Shown: positions 1-6,937 of the stretch, in pieces
How positions within the stretch are numbered: the first letter of the stretch is position 1
Layout of the letters: every line of letters begins with the position of its first letter
Assembly (NCBI GenBank): GCA_021839985.1
Contig: JAKBZO010000004.1
Location: 1-41,672, forward strand
Length of the DNA stretch: 41,672 nucleotides
Source: a bacterium
GTDB lineage: Bacteria > Patescibacteriota > Minisyncoccia > Phycocordibacterales > SBAW01
Reading direction: 5' to 3'
Made by a program: the position numbers and the translations under genes
Notes under the pieces: model-generated
What the model saw: only the letters and a program-made list of their open reading frames with translations
What the model was told of the DNA's origin: nothing
Databases searched by the model: none

Positions 1-453
1 ATGCCGGTCGGTACCTTCGTCTACAATGTCGAGATCAAGCCGAAGAATGGCGCGAAGCTCGGGCGCTCTGCTGGTACGCACATCGAAATGATCGCGCGCG
101 ACGGCGGCTATGTCGATCTCAAGATGCCGTCGACCGAGATCCGCAAAGTGCCGGAGACCTGTTTTGCGACGGTCGGCGAAGTGTCGAATCCGGAAAATAA
201 GCTCGTGAAGATCGGCAAGGCAGGCCGTGCGCGCCACATGGGCATCCGCCCGACGGTTCGCGGTTCTGCGATGAACCCGGTCGACCACCCATACGGCGGC
301 GGTGAAGGACGCTCAGGACGCGGTTTGCGCCGCGCGAAGAGCAAGTGGGGCAAGCCGACCGGCAAAGGTCAGAAGACCCGTGCACCGAAGAAGTATTCGA
401 ACTACCTTATCGTTTCCCGCCGCCGTGTCGGTAAGAAACGAAAGGCCGCTTAG
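1..453 (+). CDS. rplB: 50S ribosomal protein L2 (uL2), 3' part only
   Basis: C-terminal 150 residues of L2, a primary 23S rRNA binding protein next to the peptidyl transferase centre. The stretch IGKAGRARHMGIRPTVRGSAMNPVDHPYGGGEGR is split here into the recognisable pieces TVRGSAMNPVDHP and GGGEGR, the L2 signature. The first ATG of the window falls inside the protein (MPVGTFVYNVEI aligns to the middle of L2), so the gene starts before the window. The second His of the usual DHPHGGG motif is Tyr here. A basic tail (SRRRVGKKRKAA) ends at TAG. It heads the S10/spc gene order that continues to secY. Confidence 0.97.
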   Translation: MPVGTFVYNVEIKPKNGAKLGRSAGTHIEMIARDGGYVDLKMPSTEIRKVPETCFATVGEVSNPENKLVKIGKAGRARHMGIRPTVRGSAMNPVDHPYGGGEGRSGRGLRRAKSKWGKPTGKGQKTRAPKKYSNYLIVSRRRVGKKRKAA

Positions 454-457
454 TTAC

Positions 458-486
458 TTGCAATTACGTGTTTTTTCCGGTAGAGT
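458..486 (+). promoter_or_regulatory. Internal promoter before rpsS
   Basis: TTGCAA (458-463), a 17-nt spacer, then TAGAGT (481-486) in the rplB-rpsS gap. A start near 493 would place a short hairpin, CCCGC-atg-GCGGG (496-508) followed by TATTTAAATT, at the very 5' end of the RNA. The promoter before rpsN has the same arrangement. Confidence 0.55.
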
Positions 487-524
487 GTTTGCACTCCCGC
501 ATGGCGGGTATTTAAATTGAAATC

Positions 525-872
525 ATGGCTCGATCACTTAAAAAAGGACCCTACGTTGATGAAAAACTCCTCAAGAAGATTGAGGGTAAAAAGCCGATCG
601 AAACCGGCATGATCAAGACGTGGGCGCGCCGCAGCCAGATCTCTCCGGAGATGGTCGGCTTCAAGTTCGGCGTCTACAATGGCAAGACACACATCGAGGT
701 GCTTGTCGGTGAGGACATGGTAGGTCATCGCCTCGGCGAATTCTCCCCGACCAAGAAGTTCTTGCGCCACGGCGGTAAGATGCAGAAGGAGCTCGAACAG
801 AAGAAGAAGGAATCCGAGATCGCCGCCGCACAGGCAGCTAAGGCAGCAACGACCGACACGAAGAAGAAATAA
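525..872 (+). CDS. rpsS: 30S ribosomal protein S19 (uS19)
   Basis: S19 sits in the head of the small subunit and contacts S13. The start [16 protein letters not shown] and the [17 protein letters not shown] motif are diagnostic. At 115 residues it is longer than the usual ~92. The extra part is a C-terminal low-complexity tail rich in Lys, Glu and Ala (residues ~85-115, ending TDTKKK). The ATG at 525 gives the canonical N-terminus. It is followed by a heptad-repeat intergenic element before rplV. Confidence 0.97.
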   Translation: MARSLKKGPYVDEKLLKKIEGKKPIETGMIKTWARRSQISPEMVGFKFGVYNGKTHIEVLVGEDMVGHRLGEFSPTKKFLRHGGKMQKELEQKKKESEIAAAQAAKAATTDTKKK

Positions 873-879
873 TGAACCC

Positions 880-939
880 AGGCATCAGGCTCTAGGCGCT
901 AGGAAATCCCTAAAGCCTAAAGCCTAAAGCCTAAAGCCT
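880..939 (+). repeat. Heptad-repeat intergenic element A (rpsS-rplV)
   Basis: AGG occurs at 880, 887, 894 and 901, exactly 7 nt apart, followed by CCT at 909, 916, 923, 930 and 937, also exactly 7 nt apart (CTAAAGC units). The arms can pair as an imperfect hairpin with one AGG/CCT mini-helix per heptad. The element ends one base before the rplV ATG. Confidence 0.85.
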
Positions 940-940
940 T

Positions 941-1351
941 ATGAAAACCGCAACCGCACAACTCTCGAACTATCGCCAATCACCGCGCAAGGTGGGGTTG
1001 GTCGTTGGTCTGGTCCGCGGCAAGCGCGTGAATGAAGCGCTCGTTGTTTTGGATGCGATGCCGAAACGTGCGGCGGAGCCGGTCGCCAAGCTCATCCGCT
1101 CCGCGGTCGCCAATGCGCGCACCAAGGGCATTTCGCAAGACGACCTCGTCGTGTCGAAGATGACCGTCGGCCAGGGCGTCGTATTCAAGCGCTCAATGCC
1201 GCGCGCACGCGGAAGCATGTCGATGCTCCAGAAAAAATCAAGCCACGTCACCGTAGAACTTTCGCATGTGGAACCGAAGGCGAAGACTATTAAAAAAGTT
1301 TCGACCAAGGCTAAAGCGCCGAAGGCGGTAGAGGCTGAAGCAACCGAATAA
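941..1351 (+). CDS. rplV: 50S ribosomal protein L22 (uL22)
   Basis: L22 lines the polypeptide exit tunnel. The N-terminal YRQSPRKVGLVVGLVRGKRV and the later FKRSMPRARGSMSMLQKKSSHVTV (the rRNA-binding and tunnel-loop region) identify it. It has 136 residues, with a C-terminal Lys/Ala/Glu-rich tail beyond the ~110-residue core. The ATG directly follows heptad element A and has no obvious Shine-Dalgarno sequence. rpsC begins 4 nt after its stop codon. Confidence 0.97.
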   Translation: MKTATAQLSNYRQSPRKVGLVVGLVRGKRVNEALVVLDAMPKRAAEPVAKLIRSAVANARTKGISQDDLVVSKMTVGQGVVFKRSMPRARGSMSMLQKKSSHVTVELSHVEPKAKTIKKVSTKAKAPKAVEAEATE

Positions 1352-1355
1352 TCAT

Positions 1356-2045
1356 ATGTCTAAAGTCGTTAATCCATTTTCACATCGTTTGACCATTCTG
1401 CGCGACTGGCGTCATCGCTGGTTCGCGGAAGGCCGCGAGTATCAGCAGTTCCTTAAGGCTGACATTCTTTTGCGTGAAGAACTCCTCCGCACGCTCCGCG
1501 GCTCATATGTCGGCGCCATCGAATTCGAGCGCGGCGCCGGCACGCTTCGCATCATCATCAAGACCTCGCGCCCGGGTATGATCATCGGCCGCTCCGGCGA
1601 GGGTTCAACGAAGATCAAGAACCAGATCGTCGCGTTCTTGCAGAAGAAAGGCATCAAGGTGCCGGAGATCAAGCTCGACATCGAGGAGATCCGCACGCCG
1701 GAGGCGAATGCTGCGATCGTCGCATACATGGTCGCTGAAAGTCTTGAGAAGCGCATGCCGTTCCGCCGCGTGCTCAAGCAGACGATCGAGAAGGTCATGG
1801 CGAATCGCGAAGTTAAGGGTGTCCGTATCGCGGTTGCCGGTATGCTCGGCGGCGGTTCGATGTCACGCACCGAAGAACTCAAGCGCGGCCGCGTCCCGCT
1901 TCAGACCCTTCGCGCCGATGTTGACTTCGCACGCGAACGCGCGAATCTCCCGCTTGGTGTCATCGGTATCAAGGTGTGGATCTACAAGGGTGATGTGTTC
2001 GCCAAGGACGCTGCGAAAGAGGCGAAGACGTCAACCAATCGATAA
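1356..2045 (+). CDS. rpsC: 30S ribosomal protein S3 (uS3)
   Basis: S3 lies at the mRNA entry channel. The 229-residue product has the KH-type RNA-binding region (SRPGMIIGRSGEGSTKIK, around residues 70-90) and the C-terminal domain with GVRIAVAGMLGGGSMSRTE and the GVIGIKVWIYKGDV signature. Length matches the family. It starts 4 nt after rplV and is followed 13 nt later by rplP. Confidence 0.98.
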   Translation: MSKVVNPFSHRLTILRDWRHRWFAEGREYQQFLKADILLREELLRTLRGSYVGAIEFERGAGTLRIIIKTSRPGMIIGRSGEGSTKIKNQIVAFLQKKGIKVPEIKLDIEEIRTPEANAAIVAYMVAESLEKRMPFRRVLKQTIEKVMANREVKGVRIAVAGMLGGGSMSRTEELKRGRVPLQTLRADVDFARERANLPLGVIGIKVWIYKGDVFAKDAAKEAKTSTNR

Positions 2046-2058
2046 TTGAGGATCACCT

Positions 2059-2478
2059 ATGCTTTTCCCTAAGAAAGTCAAACACCGAAAATGGCAGACG
2101 GCTCGCCGCAACCCGAAGCGCGCGCTGGTCGCCACGCGTGGTGCCACGATCGCCTTCGGTTCATTCGGCCTCAAGGCGCTGACACCGGCACGTCTTCGCT
2201 CGAACCAGATCGAAAGCGCCCGCAAGGTCATCTCTCGCACGGTCGGCAAGACCGGCAAGGTGTGGATCCGCGTGTTCCCTGACAAACCATTCACCAAGAA
2301 GCCGCCGGAAGTGAAACTCGGTAAGGGTAAGGGTGATCCGGTCGGCTATGAAGTCGAAATTTGGCCAGGCCGCGTTCTGTTCGAAGTCGACGGCGTCTCA
2401 GCGGACGTGGCAGAGAAGGCGCTTCGCAAGGCGAACATGAAACTGCCGCTCAAAGCTCGGGTAGTCGCTCGCGAATAA
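2059..2478 (+). CDS. rplP: 50S ribosomal protein L16 (uL16)
   Basis: L16 organises the A-site and P-site tRNA elbow region of the large subunit. It has 139 residues, starting MLFPKKVKHRKWQ, with GLKALTPARLRSNQIESARKVI and the GKGKGDPVGYEVEIWPGRVLFEVDG segment typical of L16. It lies between rpsC and rpmC as in the canonical operon. Confidence 0.98.
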   Translation: MLFPKKVKHRKWQTARRNPKRALVATRGATIAFGSFGLKALTPARLRSNQIESARKVISRTVGKTGKVWIRVFPDKPFTKKPPEVKLGKGKGDPVGYEVEIWPGRVLFEVDGVSADVAEKALRKANMKLPLKARVVARE

Positions 2479-2483
2479 ACACT

Positions 2484-2657
2484 ATGGACTTCAAAAAAGC
2501 AACAACTGAAGAGCTGAAGAAATTCGTGAATGAGAAGCGCGATGAAGTGCGCGACTTGCGTTTTTCTTCATCTGGGAGTAAAACACGCAATGTAAAGCAC
2601 GTGCGTGATCTGCGAAAGGATATCGCACGCGCGCTCACGGCAGCGAACCAGAAGTAG
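2484..2657 (+). CDS. rpmC: 50S ribosomal protein L29 (uL29)
   Basis: A 57-residue L29, a small helical protein near the exit tunnel that contacts the signal recognition particle. The start chosen is the ATG at 2484, giving MDFKKATTEELKKFVNEKRDEV. The longer ORF in the track runs back into rplP in another frame. The helical pattern LRKDIARALTA at the C-terminus is typical. It lies 5 nt after the rplP stop. Confidence 0.95.
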   Translation: MDFKKATTEELKKFVNEKRDEVRDLRFSSSGSKTRNVKHVRDLRKDIARALTAANQK

Positions 2658-2682
2658 GATAAGGGGCACAGCTAAAACAACT

Positions 2683-2928
2683 ATGGAACAGAAACCAAAG
2701 ATCAAGAAGACGCTCAGCGGCACCGTGGTGTCCGACAAGATGCAGGAAACTGCCGTCGTTGCCGTGTCTCGCTTCGTGAAGCACTCGAAGTACAAGAAGT
2801 ACATCAAGCGCACCAAGAACTACTCCGTGCACAACCCGGGCAACAAAGCGAAAGAAGGCGACACCGTCACGATCCGTTCATGCCGCCCGATCTCGAAGAC
2901 CAAGACGTTCGAAATAGTTTCCGAATAA
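2683..2928 (+). CDS. rpsQ: 30S ribosomal protein S17 (uS17)
   Basis: An 81-residue S17, an OB-fold protein that binds 16S rRNA helix 11. Key segments are KTLSGTVVSDKMQETAVVAV, HNPGNKAKEGDTVTI and RPISKTKTFEI. The ATG at 2683 gives the conserved N-terminus; the longer ORF in the track includes upstream non-coding and rpmC sequence. It lies between rpmC and rplN, in the usual order. Confidence 0.97.
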   Translation: MEQKPKIKKTLSGTVVSDKMQETAVVAVSRFVKHSKYKKYIKRTKNYSVHNPGNKAKEGDTVTIRSCRPISKTKTFEIVSE

Positions 2929-2932
2929 TACT

Positions 2933-3313
2933 ATGATCCAAGATCGCTCAATCGTCGTTATCGCAGACAACACCGGTGCCAAGATCGGCCGCGTCTTCAA
3001 AGTGCTTGGCTCAAGCAAGAAGCGCTACGCCCGCATCGGCGAAGTGGTGGTGCTTTCTGTCCAGACCGCTGAGCCGCGCAAGACGATCAAGAAGAAGCAG
3101 GTGCTCAAGGCGGTTGTCGTGCGCCAGAAGCAGCCGTTCCGTCGCAAGGATGGTTCGTATGTCCGTTTCGACGAGAACGCCGTGGTGATCATCGAAGGAT
3201 CCGGCAAGAATGCGAAAGAGCCGAAAGCAGGCCGCATCTTCGGTCCGATCCCCCGTGAGCTCTCAGAACTCGGCTATCAGACGATCATTTCACGCGCGCC
3301 GGAAGTCGTATAA
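2933..3313 (+). CDS. rplN: 50S ribosomal protein L14 (uL14)
   Basis: L14 contributes to the intersubunit bridges and the GTPase-facing side of the 50S. Markers are MIQDRSIVVIADNTGAKIGRVFKVLG, DENAVVII and RIFGPIPRELSELGYQTIISRAPEV. It has 126 residues; the usual length is ~122. It starts 4 nt after rpsQ. Confidence 0.98.
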   Translation: MIQDRSIVVIADNTGAKIGRVFKVLGSSKKRYARIGEVVVLSVQTAEPRKTIKKKQVLKAVVVRQKQPFRRKDGSYVRFDENAVVIIEGSGKNAKEPKAGRIFGPIPRELSELGYQTIISRAPEVV

Positions 3314-3318
3314 CTACT

Positions 3319-3579
3319 ATGAATACTTTGCATATTAAAAAAGGTGATATGGTCGTCGTCCTTTCCGGCACTGACAAAGGAAAGAAAGGCGCAGTGACCG
3401 CATCGTATCCTTCGATCGGCAAGGTGGTCGTCGAAGGTGTCGGCATGCGCAAGAAGCATCAGAAGCCGCGCCGCGAAGGGCAGCACGGACAGATCGTCGA
3501 AAAGCAGCATGCGATCAACGCTTCGAAGGTCATGAAGGTTGAGGAACAGGAGCGAAAGGCGAAGAATAAGAAGAAATAA
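3319..3579 (+). CDS. rplX: 50S ribosomal protein L24 (uL24), short form
   Basis: L24 is an assembly initiator of the large subunit and lies near the tunnel exit. The KOW motif is clear at residues ~8-30 (KGDMVVVLSGTDKGKKGAV), followed by VVVEGVGMRKKHQKP. At 86 residues it is shorter than the usual ~100 and ends in a lysine-rich tail. It is followed by heptad element B before rplE. Confidence 0.95.
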   Translation: MNTLHIKKGDMVVVLSGTDKGKKGAVTASYPSIGKVVVEGVGMRKKHQKPRREGQHGQIVEKQHAINASKVMKVEEQERKAKNKKK

Positions 3580-3581
3580 TA

Positions 3582-3660
3582 TAGGTTTTAGCTGGTAGCT
3601 TGTAGGTGTTAGGGAAACCAAAACTCCTAAAAGCTAAAAGCTAAAAGCTAAAAGCTAAAC
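3582..3660 (+). repeat. Heptad-repeat intergenic element B (rplX-rplE)
   Basis: The clearest copy of the family. TAG occurs at 3582, 3589, 3596, 3603 and 3610, and CTA at 3627, 3634, 3641, 3648 and 3655, all exactly 7 nt apart. The arms can pair across the linker GGAAACCAAAACTC. The 3' arm is a tandem CTAAAAG array and ends just before the rplE ATG. The 5' arm matches element E near ssrA (AGCTGGTAG, TTGTAGGTGT, GGGAAACCAAA). Confidence 0.9.
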
Positions 3661-4197
3661 ATGGAACTCATTCAAGACAAACAGAAGACCGCATACAAAA
3701 CACTCAAGGATGAGTGCGGCTGGAGCAATGTCATGCAGACGCCGCGCATCGAGAAGGTGGTGGTGTCGGTCGGCACGGGCAAAATGATCAAGGACAAGCA
3801 CCGCATCGAGGTGGTGACGTCTCGCCTTGCGAAGATCACCGGCCAGAAGGCAGCAAGCCGCGGTGCCAAGAAGTCGATTGCGACGTTCAAGACCCGCGAG
3901 GGCGACACGATCGGTTATCAGGTGACGATTCGCGGCGCGCGCGCCAATGATTTCGTTAATCGCCTCATTCATATCGCACTTCCGCGCACCAAGGACTTCA
4001 AGGGTATTTCCGCAAACAGCATCGATGCTATGGGAAACTACACGCTTGGCATCAAGGAGCATGCGATCTTCCCTGAAGCGGCGGACGAAGACATCAAGGA
4101 TATGTTCGGTCTTGCGGTAACGATCGTGACATCTGCGAAGAACAAAAAGGATGCGAAGGCGTATCTCACGCACCTCGGTTTCCCGTTCAAGAAGTAG
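3661..4197 (+). CDS. rplE: 50S ribosomal protein L5 (uL5)
   Basis: L5 binds 5S rRNA in the central protuberance. The 178-residue product shows TPRIEKVVVSVGTGKM, TGQKAASRGAKKSIATFKTREGDTIGYQVTIRG and the C-terminal YTLGIKEHAIFPE and FGLAVTIVTSAKNKKDAKAYL. A strong terminator follows within 25 nt, which is unusual in the middle of the spc operon. Confidence 0.98.
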   Translation: MELIQDKQKTAYKTLKDECGWSNVMQTPRIEKVVVSVGTGKMIKDKHRIEVVTSRLAKITGQKAASRGAKKSIATFKTREGDTIGYQVTIRGARANDFVNRLIHIALPRTKDFKGISANSIDAMGNYTLGIKEHAIFPEAADEDIKDMFGLAVTIVTSAKNKKDAKAYLTHLGFPFKK

Positions 4198-4217
4198 ATA
4201 AAAACGTAACTACAAAC

Positions 4218-4246
4218 AAAAAGCGCCGGCCATGCCGGCGCTTTTT
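4218..4246 (+). terminator. Intrinsic terminator after rplE
   Basis: AAAAA-GCGCCGGC-cat-GCCGGCGC-TTTTT, a perfect 8-bp GC stem flanked by complementary A and T runs. It cuts the ribosomal operon before rpsN. The ATG at 4232 used by the ORF track lies in its loop, so it cannot be the start of the next gene. Confidence 0.9.
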
Positions 4247-4330
4247 CGACCTGGTTTTCGATCTGGCTTGCTCACCACGGGGTTTTATGGTTGCATATCC
4301 CGAGGTGCTCTTGTTCAGGGAGGTATAGAC

Positions 4331-4924
4331 ATGAACGGTATCATTTCTGGTTTTGCTCCACCCTCAGGCCAGTCGACCGGGACACTTGATCTTTCCGGTT
4401 TTGGCACCGTCCCATTGGTGCGGCCCTTGCCCGCTAAGTCACCATTCGATCCTTGGCTGGAGATAACCCTTGGCGTCCACAAGACAGCGAATGCATATAC
4501 CTCGTCTCTTTCCGCCGCTGGCTATAAAGTCAGCAAAGGTTCACGAGCGATCGCTCCTGTGATCCCGATCAGCCCCTGCAGAGCTAAGATCCGTTTTGCT
4601 TTGACGCTTGGGCACGACCTCGGCCTCAAATATGGTCGCATGGACTATCGTGAGGCATGCGAGATGGGCGCGGCGTGTGGTCTCGGTCTATGTCCGGCAG
4701 AGGTCGGCTTCATTCTTCGATCTTTGTATCGAAGACCGAGTCCTTCTGTCTCGCGATATCTTTTCTTGGCCATGCAGCCTATTCTCGATCCGGAAGGGCG
4801 GGGGAGGATCTTATTCTTGGAGCACCGTCGTGCTGGCCAGTGGCTGGTGGTTCTTACGTTCCCGGCCGACGCAGAGTTCCCATTCTTCGCCAGTTCGCAG
4901 TTCGTCTTCGCGCTTCCTGACTAG
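4331..4924 (+). CDS. Hypothetical protein of a Parcubacteria-type family
   Basis: A 197-residue protein of unknown function. The start is the ATG at 4331, preceded by the Shine-Dalgarno sequence AGGGAGG; the longer ORF would begin inside the terminator. Visible segments are WLEITLGVHKTANAYTSSLSAAGYKVS (residues ~42-70), a middle part with GLGLCPAEVGFILRSLY, and a C-terminal part with LFLAMQPILDPEGRGRILFLEHRRAGQWL ending QFVFALP. I recall similar LCPAEVG proteins as common hypothetical genes of Parcubacteria; that is memory, not a search. The C-terminal part resembles that of the 25440 protein. No signal peptide or membrane segment is seen. It sits as an insertion in the spc operon, with terminators on both sides. 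Confidence 0.75.
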   Translation: MNGIISGFAPPSGQSTGTLDLSGFGTVPLVRPLPAKSPFDPWLEITLGVHKTANAYTSSLSAAGYKVSKGSRAIAPVIPISPCRAKIRFALTLGHDLGLKYGRMDYREACEMGAACGLGLCPAEVGFILRSLYRRPSPSVSRYLFLAMQPILDPEGRGRILFLEHRRAGQWLVVLTFPADAEFPFFASSQFVFALPD

Positions 4925-4950
4925 CGCTGTTCCCTAGCCAGAAGGCCTCG

Positions 4951-4981
4951 AGCCTCGTGCCAATATGGCACGAGGCTTTAT
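4951..4981 (+). terminator. Intrinsic terminator after the 4331 gene
   Basis: GCCTCGTGCC-aatat-GGCACGAGGC followed by TTTATTTT, just downstream of the 4331 gene. Its own terminator marks this gene as a separate transcription unit. Confidence 0.85.
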
Positions 4982-5058
4982 TTTGATCTTTGAGTGGTCT
5001 TGCTAGATAACGCTTAGCATGGCACTCTGTTCTTAGATACGTTCCTAAGGAGTATTTT

Positions 5059-5256
5059 ATGGATGACGCCAATAACACGGTCTGGCGGTTTTATGACAAA
5101 CCGCTCGCTGTTATGACGCTTTGCAATGACTCCCGGTTCCTGCATTTTTTCCAAGACTGGTGCTTATCTCGAGCGCTTAAGGAATCGTTGCATGGACCGT
5201 TGGCCACGGGCGATGCCGTCAAGCTGCCAGATGGCAGTGAACCACCACACGGTTAG
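5059..5256 (+). CDS. Small hypothetical protein
   Basis: A 65-residue ORF starting MDDANNTVWRFYDKPLAVM. I do not recognise it. Support comes from the Shine-Dalgarno sequence AAGGAG six bases before the ATG, placed in the small palindrome TTCCTAAGGAG, and from its position between two hairpins. A very similar start region (CTCCTGAGGAG) precedes the 25440 gene. It could be a real small gene of the same accessory class or the truncated remnant of a longer one. No membrane segment is seen. Confidence 0.45.
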   Translation: MDDANNTVWRFYDKPLAVMTLCNDSRFLHFFQDWCLSRALKESLHGPLATGDAVKLPDGSEPPHG

Positions 5257-5263
5257 CTCAATC

Positions 5264-5292
5264 CCTCCCGCCGACAGCCTCGGCAGGAGGGA
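5264..5292 (+). terminator. Hairpin after the 5059 ORF
   Basis: TCCCTCCCGCCGA-cagcc-TCGGCAGGAGGGA forms a long, nearly perfect stem. The following bases are TAACCTTT, so the T-run is weak. It is a probable end of the inserted cassette. Confidence 0.5.
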
Positions 5293-5341
5293 TAACCTTT
5301 GCACCCATTTTCAGTCCACGAAGACAAAGAAGCCGATTTTG

Positions 5342-5370
5342 TTGCATCTGGCAAACACCTATGATAGTAT
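5342..5370 (+). promoter_or_regulatory. Promoter restarting the spc operon before rpsN
   Basis: TTGCAT (5342-5347), a 17-nt spacer, then TAGTAT (5365-5370). The predicted RNA would begin with CAAGCC-tccgt-GGCTTG-TTTT (5378-5398), a terminator-like hairpin just before rpsN. The layout matches the rpsS promoter. This promoter would compensate for the terminators of the inserted cassette. Confidence 0.6.
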
Positions 5371-5409
5371 GTTGCAGCAAGCCTCCGTGGCTTGTTTTCG
5401 TTAATCTAC

Positions 5410-5595
5410 ATGGCAAAAACATCAACAGTCGTCCGCTCAAGCCGCACGCCGAAGTTCAAATCGCGTGTGGTACGCCGTTGTTTCCGTTGCGGCCGCAAGC
5501 GCGCCTATATGCGTGACTTCGGTATGTGCCGCACCTGTTTCCGCGAAGCGGCGAGCGAAGGACTCATTCCGGGCGTTCGCAAGTCATCCTGGTAA
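5410..5595 (+). CDS. rpsN: 30S ribosomal protein S14, zinc-binding type
   Basis: A 61-residue short S14 with a CxxC-x12-CxxC zinc site (CFRCG ... CRTCF). This is the C+ type, as opposed to the ~100-residue cysteine-free type. The ATG at 5410 gives [11 protein letters not shown]; the track ORF uses a TTG upstream that lies in the leader hairpin. It is the first gene after the inserted cassette. Confidence 0.97.
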   Translation: MAKTSTVVRSSRTPKFKSRVVRRCFRCGRKRAYMRDFGMCRTCFREAASEGLIPGVRKSSW

Positions 5596-5606
5596 TCTCT
5601 CTGACT

Positions 5607-5640
5607 CTACGAACTACATTCTACGACCTACGTACTAAAA
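5607..5640 (+). repeat. Heptad-repeat element C (rpsN-rpsH), CTA arm only
   Basis: CTA occurs at 5607, 5614, 5621, 5628 and 5635, exactly 7 nt apart (CTACGAA, CTACATT, CTACGAC, CTACGTA, CTAAAAT). No matching TAG arm is present, so this is a half element. It ends just before the rpsH ATG at 5644. Confidence 0.8.
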
Positions 5641-5643
5641 TCT

Positions 5644-6030
5644 ATGACCACTGATCCCATTGCCGATCTCATCAACCGTCTCAAGAACGCAAGCGCCGTG
5701 CGCCGCGAGCGTGTGGTCGTGCCGTTCTCGAAGATGAAAGAGGCGATCGCCGAGGTGCTCTCGAAGGCAGGCTATGTCGGAGAGGTGAGCCACACGGCCG
5801 CAGGTTCGCTCCAGATCGAGCTCTCGTATCGCGAGGATGGTCGTCCGACCATTTCTGACGCAGAGCGCATCTCAAAGCCGTCACGCCGTCTCTACACAGG
5901 CTCTCAGGATATCCATCCGGTCAAGCGCGGTCACGGTCTTTTGGTGCTTTCAACACCGGCTGGCATTCTCACTGGCGAGGAAGCGCGCAAGAAGCACGTT
6001 GGCGGCGAAACCCTGTTCAAGATCTGGTAA
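5644..6030 (+). CDS. rpsH: 30S ribosomal protein S8 (uS8)
   Basis: S8 binds 16S rRNA helix 21 and is needed for assembly of the 30S platform. It has 128 residues, starting MTTDPIADLINRLKNAS, with PFSKMKEAIAEVL, the region SKPSRRLYTGSQDI and the C-terminal GHGLLVLSTPAGILTGEEARKKHVGGETLFKIW. Length and order are canonical. Confidence 0.98.
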   Translation: MTTDPIADLINRLKNASAVRRERVVVPFSKMKEAIAEVLSKAGYVGEVSHTAAGSLQIELSYREDGRPTISDAERISKPSRRLYTGSQDIHPVKRGHGLLVLSTPAGILTGEEARKKHVGGETLFKIW

Positions 6031-6039
6031 TTGATTTTT

Positions 6040-6579
6040 ATGAAACTCCCACGTCTCGCAAAAAAGCCGATAACGATCTCCGCAAAGACAGAAGTCGTTT
6101 CTGAGGCTGGTGTCGTGCGCGTGAAGGGTCCGAAGGGCGAGCTTACTCGCGCCATCCACCCGCTCGTGAGTGTCGAAGTTACGCCGGAGGGTGTGAAAGT
6201 GTCGCCGAAGAAAGAGAGCAACGAAACTCGCACGCTCACTGGCACCTATGTCTCGCATGTTAAGAATATGATCGGCGGCGTAAATGAGGGTTTCTCAAAG
6301 AAGCTTCTCGTCGAAGGCGTCGGCTTCAAGTGGAGCGTTGCCGGCAACAATGTCGACCTCTCCCTCGGCTTCTCGCACCCGGTGAAGGTAGCGATCCCGG
6401 CAGGCCTCACGGTGGTGGCAGAGAAGAACGCACTCACGATCTCCGGCATCGACAAAGAGATGGTCGGCCAGTTCGCCGCAGACATTCGCGCACTCAAGAA
6501 GCCGGAGCCGTACAAGGGCAAGGGTATTCGCTACGAGGGCGAAGTGATCCGCCGCAAGCAGGGTAAGAAAGCAGCATAA
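6040..6579 (+). CDS. rplF: 50S ribosomal protein L6 (uL6)
   Basis: L6 lies near the GTPase centre. It has 179 residues with the duplicated fold: KPITISAKTEVVSEAGVVRVKGPKGEL in the first half and the C-terminal GIDKEMVGQFAADIRALKKPEPYKGKGIRYEGE signature in the second. The start at ATG 6040 (MKLPRLAKKPI) is preferred over the upstream TTG at 6031, which directly abuts the rpsH stop. Confidence 0.97.
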   Translation: MKLPRLAKKPITISAKTEVVSEAGVVRVKGPKGELTRAIHPLVSVEVTPEGVKVSPKKESNETRTLTGTYVSHVKNMIGGVNEGFSKKLLVEGVGFKWSVAGNNVDLSLGFSHPVKVAIPAGLTVVAEKNALTISGIDKEMVGQFAADIRALKKPEPYKGKGIRYEGEVIRRKQGKKAA

Positions 6580-6581
6580 CC

Positions 6582-6932
6582 ATGAATAACGCACAGAAAA
6601 AACAAGAAGGACGACAGCGACGCCATGCGCGTGTTCGTGCGCGCATTGAGGGCACGACACAGCGCCCGCGGCTGGCGGTCTACAAGTCGAATCGTTATTT
6701 GCACGCGCAGATCATTGATGATACGGTAGGCAAGACGCTTATTGCCGGCTCAACCAAGGCTATCGCAAAGGAGACCAAGACGGCAGGCGCAGAGCTTCTC
6801 GGCAAGGATCTCGCAAAGCGCGCGCAAGCAGCTGGCATCAAGACGGTCGTATTCGATCGCGGCGGATTCCGCTACACTGGTCGTATTGCGGCACTGGCTG
6901 ACGCGGTACGCGAGGCAGGACTCACCATGTAA
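6582..6932 (+). CDS. rplR: 50S ribosomal protein L18 (uL18)
   Basis: L18 binds 5S rRNA with L5. It has 116 residues with RRHARVRARIEGTTQRPRLAVYKSNRYLHAQIIDD, the central KAIAKETKTAGAELLGKDLAKRA and the C-terminal VVFDRGGFRYTGRIAALADAVREAGL, all standard for L18. It starts 2 nt after rplF. Confidence 0.98.
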   Translation: MNNAQKKQEGRQRRHARVRARIEGTTQRPRLAVYKSNRYLHAQIIDDTVGKTLIAGSTKAIAKETKTAGAELLGKDLAKRAQAAGIKTVVFDRGGFRYTGRIAALADAVREAGLTM

Positions 6933-6937
6933 TTTTT

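Noticed and set aside
4232-4330. N-terminal extension of the 4331 gene from ATG 4232
   Set aside because: The ATG lies in the loop of the rplE terminator, and a good Shine-Dalgarno site marks ATG 4331.
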